Below, one piece after another: positions 1 through 10,699 of a DNA stretch of 64,000 nt. The notes below the pieces were generated by a model. It was not told the origin of the DNA. It saw only the letters and a program-made list of their open reading frames with translations, and ran no database searches. Both the position numbers and the translations under genes were made by a program. The stretch lies in contig CM055113.1 of NCBI GenBank assembly GCA_029204225.1, positions 11,740,234-11,804,233 of the forward strand. Direction: 5' to 3'. The DNA comes from Diphasiastrum complanatum (Eukaryota; Streptophyta; Lycopodiopsida; Lycopodiales; Lycopodiaceae). Within the stretch, counting starts at the first letter, position 1. Every line of letters starts with the position of its first letter.

Positions 1-234
1 CGGCTGAGTAACATCCTGCCACTTAACCACACTCCTAAACAAGCTGAAGGGCAGAACCTGTTTCAAGAGGTCGCCAAAGGCTTTTCTAGAAAAGGTGCCA
101 GCCCCCCAAACTACCAATCTCCGAAGTGGTTCAACCAACTGTTCATCAGCAAAATGTTGGAAAGCTTTAGCTGCCCCGGGGCGAATCACCGACCCAGAAA
201 CTAATTTGCAAACACGAGCAGGGGGCCGTCCCAT
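1..234 (-). CDS. Partial hypothetical ORF running off the left edge
   Basis: An open frame starts at an ATG (232-234, minus) and stays open for 78 codons to base 1, so the end of the protein lies outside the window. In-frame upstream codons continue to a TAG near 271, so the real start could be earlier or the frame could be an exon. The residue mix looks protein-like: it begins MGRPPARVCKLV, with a Leu/Arg/Trp-rich middle (EPLRRLVVWGAGTF) and a hydrophobic segment near its visible end. I do not recognise the family. It lies about 0.5 kb from a copia RT scrap and from the family-R element, so it may belong to a retroelement rather than a host gene. Confidence 0.35.
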   Translation of the reverse strand, partial: MGRPPARVCKLVSGSVIRPGAAKAFQHFADEQLVEPLRRLVVWGAGTFSRKAFGDLLKQVLPFSLFRSVVKWQDVTQP

Positions 235-696
235 GGTGAGCACAAGGTCTCCGGGACTCCTCACACGCTAACGTTCCGAGGCCAACTAAGTGAGATAGGA
301 TAGTTGACAGACAAATGAAACTAGCCACATGAACCGAATACTTACCAAAGGTCCACCCACGACAAGGGTCCTTTAACCGCAAATCCACACCTTAGCGCTC
401 CTTAGTAGCCCAACCGTGTACTAACCTGAATTGAGTACGGGGCCAATCGAGTGTTAGAAACCAACCAAGCAAGCTATTTTGAACTCAACCAAACCCAATC
501 CAAAAGCATAATTGCACAGAAGCAGACAGAAGACCCAAGGGAGGGGACAAGAAACACCCAACGGTGACAGCTTGTCCCCTACCAAGGGTCCAGGATTGCT
601 ATTAGCCACCCGAAGGTGTTACCAGTGGGACCACGAGGAGGTCAGCAATCCCTAGGCGCCGTCAGGAAGCACACCTGACGACACCACCCCACCACC
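235..696. other. Stretch without recognised gene
   Basis: This is moderately GC-rich, non-repetitive-looking DNA between the partial frame at the left edge and the copia RT scrap. Reading frames are short and resemble nothing I know. Confidence 0.4.
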
Positions 697-738
697 ATCT
701 TGTTAATCTATGTGGATAATATCATCATTAGAGAATAT
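697..738 (+). pseudogene. Copia reverse transcriptase scrap (YVDD-like motif)
   Basis: Fourteen codons read ILLIYVDNIIIREY on the plus strand. They match the active-site block LLIYVDDIIISEN of the minus-strand copia pol in this window (about 4200-4240), with the second catalytic Asp changed to Asn. Nothing else of the pol gene is visible around it. It ends about 40 bp left of the target-site duplication of the family-R element, so this is a very short relic or the edge of a rearranged copy. Confidence 0.45.
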
Positions 739-780
739 GGGCCGGGCCCAAAGAGAGCCCAATAAGAAATGCCAGGTAGG

Positions 781-1336
781 TGTAGCGCAGACATCCCAAA
801 GGGAGCCGGGAACCATGACTTAGCTTCCCAGCCTTCAACTCTTGCCATCCAAACCCACTTGACATACAAGCAGCCAACTCGCCAACAATGATCAGACTTA
901 ACCAACTTGAAGTTCCGAAAACCAACATTGAGATCCAACTTGGCACCATGCCAGATCGGGGGTCCCGATGTGGGTGACTTCCCTCCAAGCAAGTCGCCCG
1001 ACATACATCAAACTTAACCAACTCGAAGCTTCGTTACAAACGAGTAACATCCACTCCAAGCAAGCGGTCTGACTAACATCAGACTTAACCAACTGAAAGC
1101 TTCGTCACGAGCGCTGGAAGCCAACCTGGCACCACGCCAGACTAGACAGCCATAAACAGGTAACTTCCACCCAAGCAAGCCATCCAACTCAGTCGACAGG
1201 TTAGAGCTCGTTCCCCAAGAGCTTAACCCATTCACGTTCATGCAAGAAACACTCAGGACCACAAGCCTTGATAGATATGGAGACAACCAGTTCCTGGACC
1301 AAATGGTCCCGACAGCATACCGCTGGCGCCACGGAC
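781..1336 (-). repeat. Family-R LTR, left piece
   Basis: This aligns almost base for base with 2639-3190 of the solo LTR. It stops at the CGGAC target site (1332-1336) where the copia element inserted and resumes after 8699. Confidence 0.85.
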
Positions 1337-2018
1337 TATAAAAATTACAGCAAATAAGGATCCTAAAACACTTGAAATTATGAGAGAAACAATAGATTAT
1401 GATTTCATAAGATTAGCACAAGTTGAACCATCAAAATCCATCAAAAATCTATGCTTGAACCTCACTTAATGGCCCAAATCCTTGAAGAAGGCTTCACACG
1501 TGTGAAAGTACGGCCTCCCACAGTCTGAGTACTGTACACCAGACCTACATTCAATCCTATAATCATTAGTAATCACAAGTACTCAAACAATTAGGAACAT
1601 AGAGAGCAATTGCACCATTATGAGAGAAAAATCATGAAATTGCTTTATTGATTTTGGTGAGATATCATCACCTATATATACATGATCCATCACGGTTTTG
1701 GACAGGTATGAGTAGCCCTAAACCTATCCCTAATGCTAGTTCTGGTGGATCTTTCATCCCTACCAAGTTAGGGTTGGAATCTTGGAGATCCCTCAACAAT
1801 GCAAAAATTACCAAAAATAGCTCCTATTTTTTCTCTCTTGTATCTAAGCATAATTTGGACTCATTCCAAAGCTTCTAACACTTAGGTCTACTTGAGAACA
1901 TCCTTATGAATGGAATCCTATGCTATTTGGCACGTGTGACAAGCCACATCATGACCATCTAACTATTTACAAGTCATATGACCAAAACTAGTCAAGCTAG
2001 AATTGTGAATTTTTAACA
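1337..2018 (-). repeat. Copia-1 3' LTR
   Basis: 682 bp, matching 8014-8694. It contains the perfect palindrome CACACGTGTG (1495-1504) with a CACGTG G-box core. The TG end has become TA at 1337-1338. Confidence 0.92.
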
Positions 2019-2029
2019 CTCCTCCTCAC
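2019..2029 (-). promoter_or_regulatory. Polypurine tract of copia-1
   Basis: The minus strand reads GTGAGGAGGAG directly before the 3' LTR, where plus-strand DNA synthesis is primed. The same GAGGAGGAG occurs at the equivalent spot in copia-2. Confidence 0.8.
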
Positions 2030-2032
2030 TAT

Positions 2033-2638
2033 CTAGCTTGGTTCAATCATTGTTTTACTAGTCACTCCAAGTGATGATCTAAACTTCATAAAAGGTGTCT
2101 TTTGAAGTGGTTTAGTAAGTAGATCAGCTACACATTCATTGCTTGGAACATGCTCCAAAGCAATCTCCTTGGCTTGCACCATTTCTCTCACAAAGTGATG
2201 GCATATCTCAATGTGCTTAGATCTTGCATGGAAGATTGGGTTAGATGCAAGGTGTTGGGCTGATATATTGTCATTGTAGATGATTGGTGCCTCCTCTGAA
2301 TCCATGATCTTTAGCTCCACCAATAATCTCTTGATCCAAAGTACCTCCTTTGTAGTGGTTGTCAAAGCTTTGTACTCGGCCTCGGTTGAAGATAGAGATA
2401 TAGTTTCTTGCTTTTTGAAAGCCATGAAACCACACCTTCTCCTATGAAAGCTGAATAGGCACTTGTTGATTTCTTATCCCTCTTGTACCCTAAAAAATTT
2501 GAATCACTAAATGCATGAAGGTTAATCACATCTCCTCTATATAGAATCCCAAAATCCAATGTACCCGAGATGTATCTTAGAATCCTCTTAGCCTTTTTCC
2601 AATGGATATTCAATGGCTTTTGCATGGATTGGCTCAAC
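2033..2638 (-). pseudogene. Copia-1 RNase H and C-terminus of pol
   Basis: On the far side of the solo LTR, pol resumes with a KPLNIHWKKAKRILRYI block, then GDVINLHAFSDSNFLGYK, a -1 frameshift near 2420, and ETISLSSTEAEYKAL, the RNase H signature of copia. It ends with CVADLLTKPL and a stop a few bases before the polypurine tract. Confidence 0.9.
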
Positions 2639-3868
2639 TGTAGCGCAGGCATCCCAAAGGGAGCCGGGAACCACGACTTAGCTTCCCAGCCTTCAACTCT
2701 TGTCATCCAAACCCACTCGACATACAAGCAGCCAACTCGCCAACAACGATCAGACTTAACCAACTTGAAGTTCCGAAAACCAACATTGAGATCCAACCTG
2801 GCGCCATGCCAGATCGGGAGTCCCGACGTGGGTGACTTCCCTCCAAGCAAGCCGCCCGACATACGTCAAACTTAACCAACTCGAAGCTTCGTTACAAACG
2901 AGTAACATCCATTCCAAGCAAGCGGTCTGACTTACATCAGACTTAACCAACTGAAAGCTTCGTCACGAGCGCTGGAAGCCAACCTGGCGCCACGCCAGAC
3001 TGGACAGCCATAAACAGGTAACATCCACCCAAGCAAGCCATCCAACTCAGCCGACAGGTTAGAGCCCGTTCCCCAAGAGCTTAACCCATTCACGTTCATG
3101 CAAGGAACACTCAGAACCACAAGCCGCGACAGATATGGAAACAACCAGTTCGTGGACCAAATGGTCCCGACAGCATACCGCTGGCGCCACGGACCGAATG
3201 GTCCCGACGGCATACCGCTGGCGTCCCGGGATACGACCCTCAGCTATGTGCCAAGTTAAAAATTTTGATAGCGGCCTTACAACTGGCGCTTCTACCGAAC
3301 ACTGAAACCCAGAAGGTAATCAGAGTCAGTTTGAGAAAAATCCCACTTTATTGATAAATCTGAGAAGGTTACATTTCAAGTGTGTGACCGACCCTAGTCT
3401 CCGGGGCGCTAGCATGCCAAGGCGAGAGCCATGACAACATTCCAGCAAGGGAGGCTGAGACTTGGTTGGAGCTCGCCCTGAGTCGCAACCCGCACTCCCC
3501 TATAGTATTGGTGTGATTCGGCACCTCCCCTCATAACAAGCACTCTACCTAAGCTGGTAAAGCACGTTTTTCTCTCTCTAGGATTTTCTCTTTCTAGAAA
3601 GTCATTTTCTCTCTCTAGATTTTATTGATCCCCAGGCTTCCTTTAATCATGCCTAGATCGTGTGAGGTGATTGCACATCGATCTGAGCTCTCTGGACTCC
3701 GCTAGAACCGATCAAAGATTTTCAGCCATAGGAACTTGGCGCCGGCTGAATTCTGGTCACAGTGGCGCCGGGAGCGGCGCCGGGAGCAGCAGGGGCGCTG
3801 CTGGCGCCGGGGACATAGCTGGCGCCAATGGCATCGGAAGTAAAGCTTGTAAAGGTAGCTTTACAACA
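2639..3868 (-). mobile_element. Solo LTR of family R inserted in copia-1 pol
   Basis: The 1230-bp sequence starts TG (2639) and ends CA (3868), and is flanked by TCAAC on both sides (2634-2638 and 3869-3873). It matches the LTR of the element that hosts copia-1 (781-1336 plus 8700-9368). No internal sequence is present, so it is a solo LTR, probably from LTR-LTR recombination. The minus strand carries AATAAA (TTTATT at 3347-3352). The copia coding sequence is continuous once it is removed. Confidence 0.93.
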
Positions 3869-3873
3869 TCAAC

Positions 3874-5257
3874 CTACATACACTAAAGCTAAGATATGGT
3901 CTAGTTATAGTGATCCACATTAAGGAACCTATATTTGCCTAAACAAAGTGATGTCCATGAAGGATATTTCATCATCTTCATTTGGCACTTTTACATCTTG
4001 CTCCATTGGTGTGTCAACACTTTTGCATACTTCCATCTTAAACTTCTTCAAAAGACTTTGAGCATAGTTTACTTGACTTATAAAGATAAAATCAGACCCT
4101 CTAAGTACTTCTATGCCTAAGATGAAGTGAAGACACCCTAGATCTACCATCTTGAACTCTAAGGATAGATCTATCTTGATTTTTTCAATACCATCAACAC
4201 TATTTTCACTAATGATGATGTCATCTACATAAATGAGTAAAAGTACAATACCAACATCATCAAACTTAATGTAAAGAGTGGGATCATATTCACTTTGAAC
4301 AAAAGAAAGTGAAATAAGATAGCAATGTAGTCTTGAATTCCAAGATTTCGAGGCTTGCTTCAAGCCATAGATGCTTCTTTGGAGATGGCATACTTTGTTC
4401 TCCATTCCATGCTTGATGAACCCTTGTGGCTGCTCCATATAGATATCCTCTTCCAAAAAACCATTCAAGAAAGCATTAGAGACATCCATTTGACATAGAA
4501 TCCATCCAAAATGTGATGCAAGTGCAATGATTAGCCTTATTGTGACCATCTTGGCCACGGGTGCAAAAGTTTCCTCATAGTCTATCTCTCTCTCTTGAGC
4601 ATAACCTTTTGCAACTAATCTTGCTTTATGTTTGTTAACACTCCCATTTGCATTCAACTTAAGCTTGAAGACCCACTTGCATCCTATTACATTCCTTTGA
4701 GGTCTCTCAACAAGCAACCAAGTTTCATTCTCAATCAAGGCATCACACTCATCCAACATAGCTTTATACCATTCTTTGGAGTTCAATGCATCTTTAACAT
4801 TAGATGGTTCTTCAAAACTAGATAAAGCATAAGAAGTGGATGAGATACCCTCAACTTGCTGTCCTTTGCCTTGATATGTGAGCCTTGATGGCTCCACTTT
4901 TGCCCTTGAAGATCTCCTTGGTGTGATAGGTGGGTTTGGTGCTTGCTCCTCCATGAGCTCCTCCTCAAAACCAAGATCTTGCTCCTCGGCCATCTTCTTC
5001 TTGGTTGTTGGAGCACTTGAGCCTTCTTCAAGCATATGCATATGATGTTCATCAAAGATGACATCCCTTGAAACAACAAATTTGTTCAAGGATGGGAGAT
5101 AGACTTTGTAGCCCTTGCTTGAGCTTGCATATCCAAGCATGATCCCTCTTGTGGAAGATGGATCCTCCTTGGTTCTTGTTTCCAATGGCACATGCACATA
5201 ACATATACACCCAAAATCTTTCAAGTGATTAAGATTAGGTTTCTTTCCATACAACAT
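3874..5257 (-). pseudogene. Copia-1 integrase C-terminus and reverse transcriptase
   Basis: It starts in the conserved integrase tail (MLYGKKPNLNHLKDFGC, GYASSSKGYKVY). The RVT_2 reverse transcriptase follows, with WVFKLKLNANG, ARLVAKGYAQ, MDVSNAFLNG, SIYGLKQA and the catalytic LLIYVDDIII. An in-frame TAG at about 3929 ends the long frame; GSLM and TRP of the next RT block continue to 3874 in a shifted frame. There the sequence is cut by the solo LTR. Joining across the insertion (removing one TCAAC) restores the expected motif order. Confidence 0.9.
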
Positions 5258-5276
5258 CTCATAAGGAGTTTTGCCT

Positions 5277-5987
5277 TCAATTGCTTCTCAAGTAGTTTGC
5301 ACATACAAGAGACTCACCCCAAAAGGATTTGGACAAACAAGCATCTAATTTTAAAGCCTTAGAACATTCACATAATGTTCTATTCCTTCTTTCAGCAACT
5401 CCATTTTGTTGAGGAGTGTAAGGACAAGAAGTCTCTTTCTTGATCCCTTCCTCCTCACAAAAGGCCTTGAACTCATTGGAGATGAATTCTCCACCATTGT
5501 CACTTCTAAGAATCTTGATGCTATGATTATGATGCTTTTCCACAAACAACTTGAACTTTACAAAAGTATCAAATACTTGAGACTTGAAGGAAAGTAAGAA
5601 CACCCAACAATATCTTGAGTAGTCATCAATGAAGGTTAAAAACATGGATGAATCTCCATTAGATTTGGTGCTAGCAATGTGCACATCCGAGTGTATGAGT
5701 TCAAGAGGATGAGATGACTTTGTGATGGAGTTAGGAAACACCTTCTTATGTGCCTTGGATAAGGCACAAGCTTGACAAACCTTGTCTTCCTTCCCAATAG
5801 ACCTTGGTAGGCCTAAAGCATACTCCTCCTTGATCATAGCCTCCATGGAACCCGAGTTGACATGTCCAAGTCTTTTGTGCCATAAAGTAAAGGTAGATAT
5901 CTTGCTCTTCTCGGCCAACATGACAACATTAGTATCCACAAATGCATCCAACTTATAAAGTTTGCCAAGTCTAGTGCCCTTAGCCAC
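5277..5987 (-). pseudogene. Copia-1 integrase core
   Basis: The sequence shows the zinc-binding pre-integrase region (HKRLGHVN and CQACALSK) and then the rve core. Catalytic acidic residues are visible in order: HSDVH, RSDNGGEF and NGVAERRNRT. The frame terminates at 5277-5279 with a short lesion, after which EGKTPYEMLYGKKP continues in the next frame. The complete enzyme would insert the cDNA into chromosomal DNA. Confidence 0.9.
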
Positions 5988-6751
5988 TATCTTACCCTTC
6001 TTGATGAAGCAAAGTCAACCTTGAAACCATTGTCTACCATTTGGCCAACACTTAGTAGATTCTTTGTTATTGTAGGAATGTACAAAACACCTTCTATGTT
6101 GATCTTTTTGGAAGATCCTAAGCAAAGGGGAATGCTACCAACTCCTTCAATCTTACAAGCTTCATCATTTGCTGTATAGATAGACTTTATAGGTCCATCA
6201 TAAGATAAGAGAGAAGAGAAAAACTCCCTTTTACTAGTCATGTGTGAACTAGCACCCGAGTCAATCCACCAAGGATCTTCTCCTTTGAAGCTTGTTGAAG
6301 AAAATATGGACATCATGAGAGAGTCCTCATGTGAACTCTCCTCCTCCTCCTCTTTGCTCATGTTGGCTTGGCTTTGATCTTGCTTCCTCTTGAAGCATTC
6401 CGAGGCATAATGCCCCATCTTGCTACAATAGTAGCACTTCACCTTTGATTTGTCCTTCTTGACTTTGGTGGTTGATGGAGATGCCTTTGAGGGTCCTTCT
6501 TGATCCTCAAGCTTTGTAGACTTCTTGAATGTTGATCCTTTGCCTTTGGACTTGCCTTTGCCTTTGGTGAAGAGAGCTTGGTCATCTCCACCTTGGATGG
6601 AAAGCCTATCCATCATCTCTTGCATTTGGCTCCTTCTTGATTCCTCGACCATGAGTGTGCCTTGGAGTTCTTCAAGTATGGGTAGCTTACCCATAATTGC
6701 ATATCCCTGAACCAAATTGTCAAACTCAAAGCTTAATCCATTCAATATGAG
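5987..6751 (-). pseudogene. Copia-1 gag C-terminus (CCHC knuckle) and protease
   Basis: In frame with the upstream gag across a single stop. It contains a lysine-rich linker, a retroviral zinc knuckle (CYYCSKMGHYASEC) and the aspartic protease motif WWIDSGASSHM. A gag-pre-integrase segment follows (NLLSVGQMVDNGF). The frame ends at about 5987 because of a 1-bp frameshift near 6000; the next frame picks up with KGTRLGKLYKL. Confidence 0.9.
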
Positions 6752-7201
6752 TTAAACAAGCTCTTCATCCTTGATAGGATCACCTATAAAGGCTAGCTCT
6801 TTGTTCAATTCCTTTACTCTTAGGACAAAAACATGTGCACTCTCTCCTTTCTTTTGATAGCTTCTATAGATTTGATTCTTCAAAGCTAACATTCTAGTTT
6901 GGTTCTTGGATTCATAGACCTTTTGCAAAGTCTCCCAAGCATCTTGCGCTGAAGTGCAATCTCCTACCTCTCTTAAGAGTTCATTTGCAACATTCATTTT
7001 TATGCAATGTAGTGCAACATTGCACCTCTTGATGTATTTGGCTTTTTCTTGAGGATGAATAGGTTCACCCTCCTTACCATTTACAATTTCCATCAGATCT
7101 TGCATGATCATGATGGATTCCATTCTAGCTTTCCATATGGAATAGTTAGTTTTGTTGAGCCTTTCATTAGTATCCAAAAGATATGCATTTATAGATGCCA
7201 T
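6752..7201 (-). pseudogene. gag: Copia-1 gag, N-terminal part
   Basis: The frame begins MASINAYLLDTNERLNKTNYSIW, the typical N-terminus of copia gag (DUF4219/UBN2-like capsid), and continues through the capsid-like helical region (AWETLQKVYESKNQTRML). An in-frame TAA at 6752-6754 interrupts it; the same frame then continues into the zinc-knuckle segment, so this is one nonsense mutation rather than a gene end. The intact product would form the cytoplasmic virus-like particle. Confidence 0.9.
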
Positions 7202-8001
7202 CTAGTCTCCTAATCAAGGACTTGACACAAATGAAGGTTACTTCTATTGATTTGATTGAAGATCTACCTTATCCCACTTCTTAGGGACCTGAAAAGATCA
7301 GTAATAGACTTCCTATAAAGATCTAAGAATGATCTCTAACAAAATCAAATCATAGAATACTAGAAACAATGCACTTGCTTGATTGAAGTAGACAATACTA
7401 GTAGAATTGCCCCTCTTTCTATAAAGAACATTAAAGCTTCCAAATGATCTGATCAAGAGTGAATTTCAGCAACCTAATATACTTCCAAAATCACTTGTAA
7501 AAGATCTAAATGGAACTTAATGAGGATGAAACACAATCTACTATCCAATCACAAGCAAAAAAATGATCAAAATTGATGAAAAATTGATCTAATTTGGTGC
7601 ATAAGTCAAGCAATGGTTGGACTGAACCTAAATCACTTTAGGAGGTGTCCGCTACACCTTAGAACAGCCTTGAAGAGTCCCCAAAACTCTAATCTTACCT
7701 CTCCTTGAATGCTAGAAAGCCTCCTCTATGAAATCACCTCCAAAACTTGCCTAGAAATTAATGCTTGGAGCAAGCAAAACTTGCTATCTTGGTAATGTGA
7801 ATTGAATTCAACTTTGCCTCTGGTTTTAGACACCTAAACACCTGCAACTGAAGTCACACAACACCAATCTCCAATGTATTTGACTCACTTTGAGTTCTAG
7901 AATCAATACTAGATGCTAGGATCCAATCTACACAAGATTTAGATCAAAAATTGTGATCAAATTGAATGAAAACCAAGGATTTAGCTCATTTCAGCCTTTA
8001 G

Positions 8002-8013
8002 TCTCTGATACCA
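8002..8013 (-). promoter_or_regulatory. Primer-binding site (initiator Met tRNA type)
   Basis: The minus strand reads TGGTATCAGAGA immediately inside the 5' LTR, the usual plant copia primer site complementary to initiator-Met tRNA (canonical TGGTATCAGAGC). Confidence 0.85.
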
Positions 8014-8694
8014 TGTAATAATTACAGCAAATAAGGATCCTAAAACACTTGAAATTATGAGAGAAACAATAGATTATGATTTCATAAGATTAGCACAAGT
8101 TGAACCATCAAAATCCATCAAAAATCTATGCTTGAACCTCACTAAATGGCCCAAATCCTTGAAGAAGGCTTCACACGTGTGAAAGTATGGCCTCCCACAG
8201 TCTGAGTACTGTACACCAGACCTACATTCAATCCTATAATCATTAGTAATCACAAGTACTCAAACAATTAGGAACATAGAGAGCAATTGCACCATTATGA
8301 GAGAAAAATCATGAAATTGCTTTATTGATTTTGGTGAGATATCATCACCTATATATACATGATCCATCATGGTTTTGGGTAGGTATGAGTAGCCCTAAAC
8401 CTATCCCTAATGCTAATTTTGGTGGATCTTTCATCCCTACCAAGTTAGGGTTGGAATCTTGGAGATCCCTCAACAATGCAAAAATTACCAAAATAGCTCC
8501 TATTTTTTCTCTCTTGTATCTAAGCATAATTTGGACTCATTCCAAAGCTTCTAACACTTAGGTCTACTTGAGAACATCCTTATGAATGGAATCCTATGCT
8601 ATTTGGCACGTGTGACAAGCCACATCATGACCATCTAACTATTTACAAGTCATATGACCAAAACTAGTCAAGCTAGAATTGTGAATTTTTAACA
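8014..8694 (-). repeat. Copia-1 5' LTR
   Basis: 681 bp, starting TG and ending CA on either strand. It is followed on the minus strand directly by the primer site. The CACACGTGTG palindrome is at 8172-8181. Confidence 0.92.
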
Positions 8695-8699
8695 CGGAC

Positions 8700-9368
8700 T
8701 GAATGGTCCCGACGGCATACCGCTGGCGTCCCGGGATACGACCATCAGCTATGTGCCAACTTGAAAATTTTGAAGCGGCCTTACAACTGGCGCTTTTACC
8801 GAACACTGAAACCCAGAAGGTAATCAGAGTCAGTTTGAGAAAAATCCCGCTTTATTGATAAATCTGAGAAGGTTACATTTCAAGTGTGTGACCGACCCTA
8901 GTCTTCGGGGCGCTAGCATGCCAAGGCGAGAGCCATGACAACATTCCAGCAAGGGAGGCTGAGGTTGGAGCTTGCCCTGAGTCGCAACCCGCACTCCCCT
9001 CTAGTATTGGTGGGATTCGGCACCCCCCCTCATACCAAGCACTCTACCCAGGCTAGTAAAGCACGTCTTTCTCTCTCTAGGATTTTCTCTTTCTAGAAAG
9101 TCATTTTCTCTCTAGATTTTATTGATCCCTAGGCTTCCTTTAATCATGTCTAGATCGTGTGAGGTGATTGCACATCGATCTGAGCTCTCTGGACTTCGCT
9201 AGAACCGATCAAAGGTTTTCAGCCATAGGAACTTGGCACCGGCTGGATTCTGGTCACAGTGGCGCCGGCGCCGTTGGAGCCGGGAGCAGCAGGGGCGCTG
9301 CTGGCGCCGGGGACAATGCTGGCACCAGTGGCGCCGGAAGTAAAGCTTATGAAGATAGCTTTACAACA
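8700..9368 (-). repeat. Family-R LTR, right piece
   Basis: Continues the left LTR after the copia insertion and matches 3192-3868 of the solo LTR. It carries a TTTATT (AATAAA on the minus strand), many GGCGCC palindromes near 9240-9340, and a terminal inverted pair TAAAGCT/AGCTTTA just before the ACAACA end. Confidence 0.85.
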
Positions 9369-9601
9369 TCCACCCCACCTTTATAAAATCTGATGTCCTC
9401 ATCAGAGGTAAGATTAAAGTAAAGGTGTCTCCCAATCAAAACAACTATACATTTAAGCTACTTGGCACAATACTCAATTTACTGGCCACTTTTTACTAAC
9501 ATTGAAGCTGGCACACCACAAGTCGGAGGCTCAGCTCCTTGTTACTGAAAAATTACATAACTTGAAAATATCTCTTTGTCTGGGAAAAGCGTAGATTTGA
9601 T
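9369..9601 (-). other. Internal remnant of the family-R element
   Basis: About 230 bp lie between the complete left LTR and the truncated right LTR. The minus strand next to the LTR reads AAAGGTGGGGTGGA, a plausible polypurine tract. The rest has no coding similarity I can see. Confidence 0.5.
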
Positions 9602-9745
9602 ATAGGAACTTGGCGCCGGCTGGATTCTGGTCATAGTGGCGCCGGTGCTGTTGGCGCCGGGAGCAGCAAGGGCGCTGCTGGTGCCGGGAACAATGCTGGC
9701 GCCAGTAGCGCCTAAAGTAAAGCTTATGAAGATAGCTTTACAACA
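9602..9745 (-). repeat. Family-R LTR, truncated second copy
   Basis: This repeats the last about 144 bp of the LTR (from ATAGGAACTTGGC to TTTACAACA) and is followed directly by the GTAGG duplication. Most of this LTR, the primer site and the interior have been lost. Confidence 0.8.
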
Positions 9746-10214
9746 GTAGGAGAGAGAAAAATAACAATAAAGTAATTAAAATATCATTTTCTAACTTCTT
9801 TACGCATCTGCCTGCACTACTTTCCATGTAAATAAATGCACCTTATTTTAGTCACATCAAACTTCACTGGTGCTTAACCAAAGTTAAAGTATAATTTTCA
9901 AAATGCCAAAATATTTCCTCCCAATAGTTGAGAACACTCAAAAATTTGAATTAGGAGTGACATTTCAGAAACAAAGCCTATGCCATCTCTATCTCCAAGG
10001 TCGAACAAGTGTTTAGCGTCATCTCCAGCTTTGTTATTGTCATTGTGTTGTTTGTTACTATACTACTATACTGATGAAAAAGCTTTATCATCTTCATGTG
10101 GATCTGTCACCAGAATATGCTCCACTCAGCACAAGAAATTCAAAGCAACCCAAATTGTCAACTTCTGATATGATCCGATACATAGAGGAAAAGTTAAAGC
10201 ATGTAGATTTATAG
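9746..10214. other. Stretch with no convincing gene
   Basis: AT-rich sequence after the family-R element. A 62-codon plus-strand frame (9980-10168, serine/leucine rich) is open but has no recognisable motif. A TTTATAG near 10209-10215 could be a splice acceptor for the next frame. Confidence 0.3.
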
Positions 10215-10699
10215 TCATCAGGAACATTGTATCCTATTGATCCATATTCATTGCAACATCCAGATTTTATTTCAGTAAGTCAATTAATAATCTATATGTG
10301 TCATGCCCAAAATGGCCTTTTGGGTTACTGTGAGAATTTGATGCTCCATAGGAATGCACATTCAATGCAAAGAATACATTATTTGGAAGAGGAATCAAGG
10401 AAAATATCAAAGGAGCGCAAAGAAAAATCTACAAAGCTGAAAACTTGTTTGGAAGAAAATGAGATGTTCAAGAAGGAGATCCAATGGTTGAAATCTTCTT
10501 TGTGTCATTTTACAACTAGTAATGATGAGATAAAAATTGCATTTCAATCCATGCGTATTCATATTGAGTCTCTTGTTAAAGATATAGATGTGCTCAACCG
10601 AAAGGTCAGAAGCAACAAGAGGAAAAGACTGGTAACCAAGGATATATGTGATCTGTCATCCAGAGGAGGTTATAGAAAAAGACGAATCCGTGCATTCAA
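10215..10699 (+). pseudogene. Unknown coiled-coil protein fragment, exon-like
   Basis: The frame is open for about 160 codons, preceded by a possible acceptor (TTTATAG at 10209-10215) and followed by a strong donor (TTCAA/GTAAGT at 10700). Its middle is a charged coiled coil (YLEEESRKISKERKEK, LEENEMFKKEIQWLK), followed by a very basic tail (RKVRSNKRKRL, GYRKRRIRAFK) that could be a nuclear signal. I do not recognise the family. It may be an exon of a decayed host gene or of a captured gene in a transposon. Confidence 0.4.

Larger units (their letters stand above)
1337..8694 (-). mobile_element. Ty1/copia retrotransposon, full length but degenerate and itself interrupted
   Basis: The 7358-bp element is bounded by TG/CA-type ends (TA at the left end in the left copy by mutation) and by the duplication CGGAC (1332-1336, 8695-8699). 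Two LTRs of 682 and 681 bp differ by about nine substitutions and one 1-bp indel by eye. On the minus strand the order is 5' LTR, tRNA-iMet-type primer site, gag with CCHC knuckle, protease, integrase, reverse transcriptase, RNase H, polypurine tract, 3' LTR: the copia order. Damage includes a TAA in gag, frameshifts at about 6000, 5270 and 2420, a TAG plus a frame slip at about 3920, and a solo LTR of another family at 2639-3868. It is therefore not autonomous now. Confidence 0.95.
781..9745 (-). mobile_element. LTR retrotransposon of family R, internally deleted, host of the nested copia
   Basis: The element starts TG at 781 and ends CA at 9745, and is flanked by the same five bases GTAGG (776-780 and 9746-9750), a standard LTR-integration duplication. 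The left LTR is 781-1336 plus 8700-9368 (about 1225 bp once the copia insert and its duplication are removed). Next come about 230 bp of internal remnant and only 144 bp of the other LTR (9602-9745). The minus orientation is inferred from an AATAAA near the R/U5 region when read on the minus strand, and from a purine-rich tract (minus strand of 9369-9382) abutting the left LTR, as expected of a polypurine tract beside a 3' LTR. No gag or pol survives, so the superfamily is unknown; gypsy is possible. A near-identical solo LTR sits at 2639-3868. Confidence 0.8.

Noticed and set aside
1648-1878. Plus-strand ORF repeated at 8325-8561
   Set aside because: It is LTR sequence of copia-1 present in both LTRs, not a gene.
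3671-3886. Gly/Ala-rich plus-strand ORF, also seen at 9168-9386
   Set aside because: Both lie inside the family-R LTR and are antisense to the element. The frame is open because of GGCGCC repeats.
9711-9740. Terminal hairpin TAAAGCT/AGCTTTA suggesting a Helitron 3' end
   Set aside because: The TG/CA ends and 5-bp duplications show an LTR; no CTRR end or insertion between A and T.
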